From NCBI GenBank assembly GCA_031772625.1, contig CM062816.1, forward strand, positions 832,078,071-832,142,070: a stretch of 64,000 bases of DNA, in the 5' to 3' direction. Below, in pieces: positions 21,712 through 32,532 of the stretch. The stretch's first letter is position 1; every line of letters starts with the position of its first letter. The notes beneath the pieces were generated by a model. That model made no database searches. It was not told the origin of the DNA and saw only the letters and a list, made by a program, of their open reading frames with translations. A program made the position numbers and the translations under genes. Origin of the DNA: Pinus tabuliformis. Taxonomy: Eukaryota; Streptophyta; Pinopsida; Pinales; Pinaceae.

Positions 21712-24700
21712 AAATCCTTTCATCGAACAGCAGGGGTCTAGGGCACCCCTCTAAAACAGCTGCCCTCGGAGATCTAATTCACAGTGAGAAGCTAGAAATA
21801 ATGTTGATACAGGAAACAAAACAAGATCAGCATGAAATGAAAAAAAGTATAGATCAGCAGAAACAATACTTGGGAAGTATTAGCGAATCCAGAGGAGCCT
21901 CGGGAGGCATTGTTGCCATTTGGGACAGCAGCAAATAGATTTGTACTGCTACAAATCCCCATCAGAACTGGATCAGAACTACTCTTGACAGTAGAACAGG
22001 CAATCAGACAGTGATCATATATAATGTTTATGTACCCAACCATTACAGAGAAAAGGAAATTTGTTGGGATGATTTGAATAATAGCATTGATGGGGAACGA
22101 AATCCAAACATCACAGTTGCAGGCGACTTCAACCTGATATTGCATGCCAATGAAAAAAGGGGAGTCACATTCGCTTCCGATCCCTTTAGAGATCGCCTGG
22201 AGGCCATCATTCAGGATCATGATTTAGTTGATATCATTCCCAAAAATCGCAAATATACCTAGAGCAATCGCAGGATTGGTAGTGGCAATATAATGGAAAG
22301 ATTAGACAGATTTCTAGTTAACATCTCGCTCCTCTCAACATTTTCTGTAGGATACATCAACATCCTCAATACTTCTGCTTCTGATCACTATCCTATCACC
22401 CTAACTTTGGAAACCCACTGTCCTCTTGGTCCCATCCCATTTAAATACAGTCCTCTTTGGAATCGGATCCCTGCGGCCAGAGAAATTGTTAAGGAAACAT
22501 GGAGCCAGCATGTGGAAGGCTCGCCATGTTTCATTTGGGAAACCAAATTAAAAAGAACCAAGAAGGCATTAAAAGATTGGGCCAAAGAAAGTTACCAGGA
22601 ACCAGAGGAGACCAAAAAGAAAGTTAAAAATGAGCTAGAAGATGTGCAGGCAAGGATTGAAGAGCATGGACTAACGCAGCAAAGCAAAGAGCAAGAGAAC
22701 GCATTATATGCACAGCTGAGCTATATTAATAGGGAGGAAGAAACCAAATGGCACATAAAATCCAGAAAATTATGGCTCCAAGGGGGAGACAAAAATACAG
22801 CTTACTTACACAAACAGGCCACTGCTCGAAAGCTCAGAAACAATGTAAATACAATCTTGGATAGTGAAGGAAACCGACACAGCACTCAAGAGGCCATAAG
22901 GAATGCAGCTTCTAAGCACTACAGGGATCTCCTAACTGAATTCAAAGGGGCAGAAAACTACTCTGACCTGCTCCAGTATCTGCCCAAAGGAGTTACAAAG
23001 GAGATGAATGATAATCTTAGCAAAGAAATTGAAGAAGAAGAAATTAAAAGAGCAATCTGGAGCCTGCATCCTGATAAAGCGCCAGGGCTTGACGGATTTC
23101 CCATCTGCTACTACAGGGAGTTCTGGACTGTGATCAAAAAAGACCTGTTAAAGATGATTCGGTGGGTGCAAAGGAAAGGGAAGCTTGGAGGATTCACCAA
23201 CTCTACTTTTTTAGCCCTCATTCCCAAGGAAAACCGACCTTCCTCCTTCTCCAGATTCAGGCCCATTTCCCTTTGCAATTCTTCATACAAAATTCTAACT
23301 AAAATCCTAGCCTTCAGACTCAAACCCCTCCTCCCCTCCTTGATATCTGAAAATCAAGGGGGTTTTTTTCCAAACAGACATATCACTGACTCCATTCTTC
23401 TCGTCCAAGAAGCCATTCACTCAAGTCTATCCAAAAAAGAGAAAGGATTTGTCTTAAAGCTTGATCTGTCGAATGCCTTCGATAGAGTAAGGCACTCCTT
23501 ATCTGTTGTTCTTAATAAGATGGGCTTTGAATCTTCCTTCATTAATCTTATTGTTGCTTGTATATCTGGTCCCTGGATCTCCCCCTTGATCAATGGTAGA
23601 CCAGGTGAAGCATTCCAATCTTCCCGGGGTCTTAGACAGGGCTGCCCCCTTTCCCCCTATCTCTTCATTCTCATGGCAGAATCCTTCAGTCAAGCCTTGG
23701 ACCACAACAGAAGAGTGGGACTTATAACTGGTATCAAATCTGGGAATGAAGTAAAAAATATTAATCACTCTCAGTTCGCTGATGATACCTTATTAATCGA
23801 AGGAGCCTCCACTACAATTGCAAGAAGGTTCAAGAAATTGCTAGATCAATTTATGGAGTACTCGGGAGGCTTGGTAAATCAACTCAAAAGCTGTATCTAC
23901 AGATGGAACACTACAAATCAAGTTATTCACAACATCGCCAACATATTTGGTGTCACATGCAATTTTGAATGGACCCATTTTTCATACTTGGGCATGCCAG
24001 TGAGTTTGGGACCTCTGAATGATGAAACTTGGAACGGGATCATAGACAAAGTAAAGAGGAAAGTGCAGCAATGGGGAACAATGTGGCTTAACCCTGCAGG
24101 TAGACTCATCCTCCTTAAATCAGGTATCACTTCCCTTCCTCTTTATCGCTTCTCTCTTTATCAGGCTCCTGCTATTTTTCACCACAAATTGGAAGTTGCC
24201 CTTCGCCAATTCCTTTGGCAAGGGGGAAAGAGTGACAAAAGCAAGTTTAGTTTAGTCAATTGGAAGCAGGTTATTCAAACCCAAGATAGAGGAGGCCTTG
24301 GCATCAGAGCACCAAAAATTTTAAATCTGGCCTTTGGCGCGAAAATTGTATGGAGGTTAATAACAGGGCCCCCAACGTGGTGGAAAAAAGTGTTGGAGAT
24401 CAAGTATCTAAACTTCCCCAGGCAGCATCTTCTTGACTCCAATATCCCCAATAGAGACTCTACCAAAATCTGGAGGTTATGTAAGAAAGCACTTCCTATG
24501 ATGATCCAAAATATTTCGAAAGTCCCGGGGGGGAGCCATCATAAACTTTGGAACTGACAAAATCCTGGGACATCAACCTTTGAGCATGCATAAAGAAGCC
24601 ACTCCTGTCATCAAATCCCTTAACGAGAAAGGTATCCATAAGCTAGCTCAAATCTCCAGCTGGGATCCTCATTCCCATGCTTGGATTGGCTGGTCCTTCC

Positions 24701-25974
24701 CAGAAATTCCCAATGTCTTAGAACCCAGTCTCAACTGCCTAAAGACTCTTCTCCACAGTAAGGCTCCTATCAAAGAAGATGAAATGGACGGCTTTCGTTG
24801 GGATTCAACAGGAACAGATTATACAGTCAGAGCAGGCCACCAACACATATGCAACATCACTTTTTAGATTAGTCTATGGCCTCATTGGAAAATTGCTTGG
24901 CGAACAGAATCGCTCCCAAAAATAAAAAATTTTATATGGCTTCTGTTGAAAGGCAAAATTCTAACAGCAGAGAACCTTAAAAGAAGAGGCATCAATGGGC
25001 CATCCAGATGCCCCAATTGCTACAAAACTGAAGAGACAATGTACCATTTATTCATAGAATGCCCATTTGTTGTAGAATGCTGGAGAAAGATGTCCTTCAT
25101 TGGCAATTTAAACTGGGACCCTCAGCATACCATAGCTGAGACAATCTATAAGTGGAGAAAATGTTGTCCCTGGAAAGAAAAAAGAAGTCACTTGGTGAAG
25201 AGAGTATGGAACGCTCTCCCCCACACCTTGCTGTGGCGAATCTGGCTAGCTAGAAACAAAAAAAAATTCCAAGATAAGAGCACAAATACACGAACAACCT
25301 GTAGCAAAGCTAAAATTCTCGCTTTGGAAACTATTTCAACCAACACCACTGGAAAAATCGATGCAACACAATATAGTGTCGAGGAACGAGACTTAATAAG
25401 CTACATCTTGGACAAACAGCATAAAGTATTGGAAGGCAACAGGAGTGAAGTTCAGAACAAAGCAGAAGCTAGATCATGGAAAGTCAGACTAAAAGAACAG
25501 GAATTTGCCAATTGGATACAAAAGAGCAACTGCTACTCCTTGTTCTTCGACGGGGCATCCAAATCAAATCCTGGTATAGCTGGAGCAGGGGGACTGATTA
25601 TTAATGCCAATGGGGAGTGTATCCTTCAATATGAGTGGAGCCTAGGGAAGGTTTCGAATAACAGAGCCGAATCTCTAGCTTTGTTTCAAGGACTAACCCA
25701 GCTAGGCAAACTGGGAATAAAGAAAGCACAGGTATTTGCGGACTCCTCAGTCGTAATTCACTTAATGGTTCAACAGCAAAACTCTCCCAACACTCCGCTC
25801 CAACAAATTAACAGACGAAACCAAACTCTTCACCAGGCAATGGAAGACATCCAATACTATCATATTCTCTGAAATCTTAACAAGAAGGCTGATGACAGCG
25901 CCAACAATGCGTGTGGAAGACCTGTTGGCACCTTAAGATGCAACTCCAGGGAAACTCTCCAATATCTGCCATGA
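21705..25974 (+). pseudogene. LINE ORF2: endonuclease, reverse transcriptase, zinc region, RNase H
   Basis: The ATG at 21705 lies inside the ORF1 stop overlap. The endonuclease has SSNSRGLG, IQETK, VAGDFN, LDRFLV and SDHYPI, the expected active-site blocks. Two TAG stops (21936-21938 and 22260-22262, the second at a Trp) break it. From 22293 to 24557 a 754-residue frame carries the RT: KAPGLDGFPICYY, FRPISLCNSSYKI, NQGGFFPNRHITDS, LKLDLSNAFDRV, GLRQGCPLSPYLF and the catalytic FADD. A one-base insertion near 24553 moves the frame to 1. Then come a stop at 24865-24867, the zinc-binding block CPNCYKTEETMYHLFIECPF, and an RNase H (FFDGASKSNPGIAGAGG, NNRAESLAL, FADSSVVI). A CGA-to-TGA-type stop sits at 25870-25872 inside the RNase H. 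The end is TGA at 25972-25974. Confidence 0.93.
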
Positions 25975-26579
25975 TCTCAACTGAAAAAATCAACGCCAAG
26001 CCCAAAATCGTTGTCAGGCCCGAAATTAGTCACATTACTTGGGTTGTCATTGGGATTGACCTCTGCAAAAAGATAGCACAAGGACACGAAATCCACAGGA
26101 TATACATCAAGTGGGATAATCATATCATGCCCGCTGGCAAATCTCCCAATAGATCTGACTCATGGATTCATTTGGATTTTATTCAGGTCTGCCAGCAGAC
26201 CACCCTCCAGTACCCCGTGACTAGACGGCCCCTCTCCCGCCTCATTTCATCTCATCTCCCCCCTCCTTCATTCCCCAGCGCTATCTCCCTCCGTCGCTCG
26301 GTTCCCATTCTCTCCTGTTGATACCTCCCTTCGTTGCTTGGCTCCCACGGAAATCACTGCCTCTTTCCTAGAATCATTCTTTGCCCTCAAAGCTTTGTTT
26401 CGAGCCTCTGGACAGTCTCTTTTTACTCTTCTTCAGACTGCTACGCCTACAGGCGACTTACTCTCATATCCTCCGCTGAACCTTTTACCTTCCCCACCCT
26501 TTCGGATCCCTGCGCTGTGAGCTTTACATCTTCCTTCGTTCGCATCTTCTTATCCTCCCAATCTCCCGCAACTGTTTCT
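25975..26579 (+). other. LINE inter-ORF region with pyrimidine-rich stretch
   Basis: Between ORF2 and the third ORF. From about 26220 to 26580 the plus strand is strongly C/T-rich (CCCTCTCCCGCCTCATTTC, CTCCCCCCTCCTTCATTCC), like the 5' untranslated region of a plant mRNA. There is no other feature. Confidence 0.5.
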
Positions 26580-26954
26580 ATGGCACGCAACGAAGATTGT
26601 CTGCATTGTGCAGACTTGCAAGCCGAGCTAGAGGAAGTCAGGGCCCAGCAGCGCATTCTGGAGAATCAACAAAGGATTTTAGAGACGAGGCTTGAAGATC
26701 AGAACCGCATCTTGAACGAGAAATACCGGGCTGAAATAGATCTGTTTCTGCACAGGGTGGCCTCTCTGCATGACCAGTTTAGTCACTTATCAAATCGATG
26801 CAGCCACGCGGAAGAATCGATTTCAATCCTGCAGTATATGATGGATAAGCGAAACAAAGCTGCTCCCAGTTCCTCAAGTGCCAAACAGCCTGAAGTGGAT
26901 CCAAATCCGGAGGAATCTACCGCAAGGCAAATTAGCCATATTGAAATAGATTAA
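26580..26954 (+). CDS. third LINE ORF: small coiled-coil protein (unrecognised)
   Basis: This is a 124-codon intact frame, MARNEDCLHCADLQAEL..., with heptad-like runs (LEEVRAQQRILENQQRILE and RLEDQNRILNEKYRAEID), so a coiled coil over about residues 14-80 is likely. A Ser-rich acidic tail follows. The frame is also open upstream to 26334, but ATG 26580 is chosen because the upstream part is pyrimidine-rich and reads as low-complexity sequence. It lies between the ORF2 end and the LINE A-tail, inside the target duplication, so it moved with the LINE. Plant L1 elements normally have two ORFs. It may be a captured host exon or a family-specific protein. Function unknown. Confidence 0.5.
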   Translation: MARNEDCLHCADLQAELEEVRAQQRILENQQRILETRLEDQNRILNEKYRAEIDLFLHRVASLHDQFSHLSNRCSHAEESISILQYMMDKRNKAAPSSSSAKQPEVDPNPEESTARQISHIEID

Positions 26955-27187
26955 AATGTTTTGTAAATGTCAATTTTGGTTGTCTCAATATGTAAGAATC
27001 TACAGCAGCTCAGGTAGTTTTAGAACTAGAACAAGCAGAAAAAGGATCAAGGAGAGATCCCTATTTTGTAACTCTCCTGATCCAAGCTGCCATCGATATC
27101 TAATGTACTTCAGGAGTTCTGACTCCTCTCCTTTTTTCAGCCCTTAATATAGCAACCGACTTTGTTAAAAAAAATATATAGTTAGTA

Positions 27188-27898
27188 TATGTAATTAAAT
27201 TATATCGAAAGGTGAACCAAAGTGTCACATTGTTTAACAGGTTGACCCACAGTAAGGACAAAATGGAAGACTGACAGACGGGTTCAGACGGCATCGGGAC
27301 AACGGAATTCAATGTCGGGGCAAATAGGAATTTCCTTCGGAACGATGTTGGTTGTTAGTCAGTCGTTGGGCAGTGGCTTGGACAGCGAGACCACAATGAC
27401 AGAGGGAATGATGGGAGCACGCAGCAGAGGGAACGGCAGAAGCCGGAGTCTATGGCATGAAGGTGACAACGCAGGACGATGCGAGGGCAACATGTGGACC
27501 ATGAAAATGTGGCGAGGAGTGAAGGCACAGACCGGTGGAGGGATCATAGTTGGAAAATGATAGTCAATCGACAGCAAATGTAGCAATGGGTCAGTGGGGC
27601 CAGGATTGACTTGGACGGTGACATTGTCGTGGAAGTCTGAGTAGATTAAAAAAAACAAGTGATAATTTTTGTGGAGAACAAAGGATAGGTGACGACACTA
27701 GCATACGAGATACACGTAGCGGAAGGGAGAAAATGCAGCAGTTTGGTGTGGGGAGAAAAAAAAAACACATTGAGCGGGTTCTGAAGGGGATTGTGTGTTG
27801 GTGGGATTGTGAGTGGTAGAAGCGGAAGAGCAGCGGAGCAGCAGCAGGCAAGAGATATGTGATGTTGGCAACCGAATGTCTCGTAGGAACGAAGTTGG
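27188..27898 (-). other. 5' part of the gypsy leader
   Basis: Untranslated leader of the minus-strand element, between the primer site and the LINE insertion. Open frames on both strands here (27312-27560 plus; 27591-27911 minus, which starts inside the primer site) match nothing and are taken as chance. Confidence 0.6.
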
Positions 27899-27910
27899 GC
27901 TCTGATACCA
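27899..27910 (-). other. primer-binding site, initiator Met tRNA
   Basis: The minus strand reads TGGTATCAGAGC, complementary to the 3' end of plant initiator Met tRNA. It starts one base after the LTR end, exactly where minus-strand DNA synthesis would be primed. Confidence 0.92.
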
Positions 27911-27911
27911 C

Positions 27912-28478
27912 TGTCAGAAAGTAAACATGTATTCATGAGAGAATATGTATGTAGATTGTATTTATCATGAGTAAAAATGTTTTTTTTTAATCTAGGATAA
28001 TCAGTAAACTGGTGAGAGTTATCCTAAATAGACCCAGGATCAAATCTAACTGGCTGTCACTATAAACCAAGGCTACGTGCAACAACCTGCAAGCTACACA
28101 ATAGCAAGAAACTTATGCCTGGGCTCTGATACTACGTCCTCTATGGGGTCGCCTACTCTTCTAGCCAAGACACAACAGGTCATATATATACTCAATGAGA
28201 TTTGAACCCTCATCTCGTGGGTATCACTCAGCGAAACTCACCATTAAACCCCATATCACTGTATATCGTGAGTAAAAATGTTATTATTAATAAAAAATTG
28301 AATGGTGAGTTACATTCCCTTAGATGATGTGCCTAAAATAGGCATTGACTGGTCATGAGGGTTGATTGGTCATGCCTTTTGACCTTTCACTTACATAATT
28401 AATTTCATTAATGTTAATTATTAATCAATTAGTTAATTATTATATTATTATTATATGATGAATTATTTATTCATAACA
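27912..28478 (-). repeat. 5' LTR of the minus-strand gypsy element (SINE-interrupted)
   Basis: Starts TGTTATGAATAA at 28478 on the minus strand and ends TGACA at 27912. It aligns with 17959-18212 over its whole length except for the 282-bp SINE and one target-duplication copy. Confidence 0.88.
27982..28263 (-). mobile_element. tRNA-type SINE inserted in the 5' LTR
   Basis: 282 bp flanked by a 19-bp direct repeat with one mismatch (TATCRTGAGTAAAAATGTT at 27963-27981 and 28264-28282) and absent from the other LTR. On the minus strand the head holds GGTTCAAATCTC (28208-28197), a good B box. A possible A box (AATGGTGAGTTTCGC) lies about 30 bp before it. The far end is a run of eight A. Head, internal promoter, A-tail and target duplication together define a SINE, which LINE machinery would mobilise. 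The parent tRNA and family name were not identified. Confidence 0.85.
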
Positions 28479-30114
28479 TGGCCCCTAATCATAGGATTAT
28501 GGGCTAAAGTCCCATGTGCTTATCAAATCGTCTTGTTCAAAAAAAAGCAATGGACAACGACTGGTGAGCAATAAGCGATAGGGATGCAATGCCCCTAGTC
28601 ATAGCCCCAAGCATTTGTTATAAGGGCACTTAAATAAGGTGCTAAGGTCACTGGGTATCAGACCCTAGCACGATCCCGATTACCAAATCTTTGTAATACC
28701 CGACATCCTAGTCTGGATAATAGAAAGTTATTTGTTTCAAAATTTCTTGTTTATTGGATTGGTTATTGGCAAATCATGTTTTCCGTTTTGGTGACTCCTA
28801 ATACATAAATGAGCCATGGTCTATCATAGCTGCCAAAAGACGTCTATCAGCGCTGCCAAAAGACGTGGTATCATGGTCAATATTGAACATGCAAGTTGAG
28901 TGAATAAATGGTTGGTAGAGCCCCAATATGTGCAGGAGTTAAGCCCCACCCTGGAACAATTGGCACATATATTATAACGATTGATCACCATTTATCAAGT
29001 TAGGGCTCGTGATCGAACGACGCATGTTGATCGCTACCTGTCCCTCTTGTGTGAAGGGTTAACATGACGGTGTGGGTCATGATGTGGACACGTACAAAAC
29101 TACCAACAGTTTTTGGTAAGCCAATTGATGGTTGTGGTGCACCACAGAACCCCCTCGGCCCCCCCTGTCCCCTACCCACCCAATGTATAATATTGTTGGG
29201 GAGGAGGGGGCGAAGGCACAATTCAGCTTGTTTTTTTTTAAATGGTTTCGACATGCGAACATGTGGCGGTCGGGTCAACAAATGTGACGTAGGTGGGTGC
29301 CAACAAGGCAAGATGTGAGGAAACATGGCACAATAGAGTAGGATACAAGTGGCAAAGGAGGACAAGGATCAAATGGATGACAGGTGGCAGTCTAGTCAAC
29401 ATTGACATGGAAAGTGATTCAACACGATGGTGTGGCACCTAGCACGTGCCCATATGAAAAGGTGACAAGTGTAACTCATATATGGTGTTTTTGGGTTGCA
29501 AAGTGAGCTAGTTTTGAGTGACACGTTGCACCATCCAGAGGTGCCACATGGCATGATGATGTCATCATGACGATACCATGATGTCAGCAAAAAATTTAGC
29601 TCGAATGGTTAAGTGCATAGTTGTGTGACATGGTCCTATCAGACGAAGCAATAAGCCCCCAAGGGAAAGAGTGATTGGAACCATATCATGTGGCCTTGAT
29701 CCAATGAGCAGAATATATTAAAGCTCAAAGTGAAAATCACAAGTTCAATGTCAAAATTACTAGAGGTGACAACCCATGGTTATTAAATTACCTTAGGTAG
29801 TAAAATTCTCTTGTTGGCAATATTCAAGCCATTGCACCATAAACCATAAAATATAAATGCACATCCAAAGGTGATGAAATGTGTGTTGTTAAGACTGTGT
29901 GCGCATCTGAATGAAATTGAGGGTATCTGACATAGAGAATCAAAAGCTACACGGTCGAGTTTGTGTGCTTTGTGGCAGGGTTGAATTTCCTTTTTTACTT
30001 TTTCTTTCTTTGTGATAGGGTTGAATTTCTTTTTATTTTGGTGACCTAGGTTTTGCGTTATCCTTAAAGGATAAACTACAGAAAGGATGAAGGCCGAAGA
30101 GGATATTTAGCCTA
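28479..30114. other. no recognised feature
   Basis: Non-coding. A 15-bp duplication GCTGCCAAAAGACGT lies near 28829-28865, and a C-rich stretch is followed by a T-run near 29150-29240. Open frames at 29000-29590 are unsupported. Confidence 0.35.
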
Positions 30115-32471
30115 TGTTGGGATTTTTGTTCAATTTTGTTTGCTAAAATGAAGTTTGCATCAAGTCTAATTATTTTCTGTATAATGTTGACCTTGTCAAT
30201 CTCTATTAACATCTTATGTTGTGTTTTTGTCTACTACTAAGGTGTTTTTTATACCAAATGAATTAGAATAAGGGTATTAGTACAGAGATCAAAGTTGAAC
30301 AAAGAAATAGGTCTGCCTGTTGAAGATCAATATTAATAATTGCAAAGATACATGAAGTTGCAAGTGTTGCAAGTCAAAGAACTAAATTGCAGAAATCAAA
30401 GTTAAAGTTGCAGATTACTAAGATCAGAAGAGTAAACAAGATTGCAAAAGGAGGAAAATTTGTATCATAATATTGAAGCATTTCCTTTGATGAATGAATG
30501 AATCTTGCCTTAAAATATTATGAAAGGGAGGTCCATGGTGTAACTATTGGGCGTTGTTTCTTGTAAAATATTAGGGAGTTAGTGCTTCTTTCAAGTTGGA
30601 GCCTATAAAGATCAGGGAGTTGGTGCTTCCTTCAAGTGGGTGCTTGTAAATTCATGGGATGGATGTCTCTTTATGGGTGCAGCTAGGAATTTGATGTAAC
30701 AGTAGGTTGCAGCCTACAACAATATTTAGAAATAAGTTTTGTGGTTTCACCCTTTATGGTTTTCCACGTACATCTAACGTTTCTATGTGTTTTTTACATG
30801 ATTGATTGCGGAATGCATCGAAATATTGAATATTGTTAATAATTTTAGTTCTAAAACTTTTATCATCCATAATGTAGAAAACAGTCTTTCGGATTAATCA
30901 CATTGTAAGGATTGGGTTGACGTTTCGAACCAACTAATGTGGTTCATCCTCAGGACAAGGTGAGAAATCAATCGATCTGAGAGAATAAATAGCATGGATG
31001 CATCATTGTTCAGGGTTAGCCGTTCAAAATTAGTCGTTGGTGAAATAAAATTATTTAGGAGTAATTAACTAATATTTAGTTAGAAACTAGTTGTTATGTA
31101 ATAATTAATTATTTAATATCGAAATTGTCAATAATTTATCAATTTAAATAATAATATAATCTAAGAAAAACTTATTTATATAATATTATAAGTTAGGGTT
31201 GACCTTTTATCATGATATAATAAATAATAATATTAAAAATAAATAATATTAAAATAATAATAGTTTATATAATATTATTAATAAGGGTTGACCTATTAAG
31301 TAGAAAACTAGCCGTTATAATAAATTAAAAATAATTAATAATATTTGGTTGAAAAATAGTTGTTATGTAATAATTTAGTTAGTATTGATATTAACAATAA
31401 TTAATATATTTATCAATTCAAATAATAATATTATCTAAGAATAATTTATAATATTATTAGTTAGGGTTGACCTATTCAATGTGAATTAGGTAGAAAACGG
31501 GTGGTTCTGATATAATTAATTGGTTACTAATATTATTAAAAATAATTAATAAAATTTGGTTGAAAATTAGTTGTAATGTAATAAATTAATTATCAAATTT
31601 TATAAGACTATGAACTATGAACTATGAACTAATTATTTTAGATCATAGTATTATAAAATTTGATAATTAATTTATTATATTACAACTAATTTTCAACCAA
31701 ATTTTATTAAGTATTTTTAATAATATTAGTAACCAATTTATTATATCATAACGGCCAATTTTCTACGTAATTCACATTGAATAGGTCAACCCTAACTAAT
31801 AATATTATAAATTATTCTTAGATAATATTATTATTTCAATTGATAAATATATTAAGAACTTTTAATATTATTACTAACTAATTTATTACATAACAACTAA
31901 TTTTGAACCAAATGTTATTATATAAATTAATTATTTTTAATTTATTATAAGAGCTAGTTTTCTACCTAATAGGTCAAACCTTACTAATAATATTATATAG
32001 ACTATTATTATTTTAATATTATTATTTATTATATCATGATAACGGCTAGTTTTCTTCCTAATTCACATTGACTAGGTCAACCCTAACTTATAATATTATA
32101 TAAATAAGTTTTTCTTAGATTATATTATTATTTAAATTGATAAATTATTGACAATTTCGATATTAAATAATTATTTGTTACATAACAGCTAGTTTTTAAC
32201 TAAATATTAGTTAATTACTTCTAAATAATTTTATTTCACCAATGGCTAATTTTGAACAGCTAACACTGAACAATGATGCATCCATGCTATTTATTCTCTC
32301 AGATCGATTGATTTCTCACCTTATCCTGAGGATGAACCACATTAGTTGGTTCGTCGACCCAATCCTTACAATGTGATTAATTCGAAAAATTGTTTTCTAT
32401 ATTATTAATAATTGTTAAAATTGACCGTAACATTGATTCACCCCCTTTTAGTGTTATCATAGTTTCTAACA
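30115..32471 (+). repeat. copia 5' LTR split by a foldback element
   Basis: About 830 bp without the insertion. TGTTGGGATTTTTG is a common copia LTR start. The part at 30720-30870 (GTGGTTTCACCC, GGTTTTCCACGTACATCT) is typical of the R-U5 region of plant copia LTRs. After the insertion the end (ATTGATTCACCCCC...CTAACA) also fits. CCTATAAAGAT at about 30604 may be the TATA box. The primer site beginning at 32472 is too degraded to assign. Confidence 0.6.
30876..32401. mobile_element. large inverted-repeat (foldback) element
   Basis: Two arms of about 740 bp form a near-palindrome centred near 31639. The outer part begins TAGAAAACA..TTTTCG on the left and mirrors CGAAAAATTGTTTTCTA on the right. 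Both arms carry the blocks CACATTGTAAGGATTGGG, TCATCCTCAGGA.AAGG and GCATGGATGCATCATTG in opposite orientation. Each arm is itself built of about three AT-rich sub-repeats containing TTAGGGTTGACC (left: about 31194, 31282, 31461; right, inverted: about 31782, 31970, 32073). The centre is a short loop with ATGAACT repeats. No coding frame. TA dinucleotides flank both ends, but the target duplication is not certain. Confidence 0.85.
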
Positions 32472-32532
32472 ACTAGCATAAGAATCGGCTCCTTCAACAG
32501 CGATCTAAAAACTAGAAAGTATATTCAAGACA

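Larger units (their letters stand above)
20345..27172 (+). mobile_element. full-length L1-type LINE (6.8 kb)
   Basis: It is bounded by a 15-bp direct repeat AATATATAGTTAGTA (20330-20344 and 27173-27187) and ends in TTTGTTAAAAAAA, the usual short A-tail of target-primed insertions. It contains a 250-bp leader, an ORF1 with DUF4283 and a zinc knuckle, an ORF2 with endonuclease, RT, zinc-binding region and RNase H, and a further ORF downstream. The 5' end (AGAATCGCGTCCTGCTGG) is GC-rich, in contrast with the AT-rich target, and the length fits a complete plant L1. The coding frames hold a few stops and frameshifts only, so it is far younger than the elements around it. Confidence 0.92.
17959..28478 (-). 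mobile_element. minus-strand Ty3/gypsy gag-protease element hosting a LINE and a SINE
   Basis: The two LTRs (17959-18212 and 27912-28478) share TGTTATGAATAA... starts and ...TGACA-type ends. The 5' LTR is followed, after one base, by the initiator-Met primer site. The flanking 5-mers are TAGCC (17954-17958) and TGGCC (28479-28483), a probable target duplication with one change. The interior codes for Gag and protease only. A 6.8-kb LINE lies in the leader and a 282-bp SINE in the 5' LTR; without them the element would be about 3.4 kb. It is non-autonomous. Confidence 0.88.

Noticed and set aside
26334..26579. Upstream extension of the third LINE ORF
   Set aside because: The extension is pyrimidine-driven low complexity; the ATG at 26580 gives a compact coiled-coil protein.
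27591..27911. 106-residue minus frame beginning at the LTR boundary
   Set aside because: Its start lies inside the primer-binding site, and the sequence is untranslated leader of the gypsy element.
31194..31470. GGGTTGACC units as telomeric repeats
   Set aside because: Only part of the telomere unit is present and it is embedded in foldback sub-repeats.
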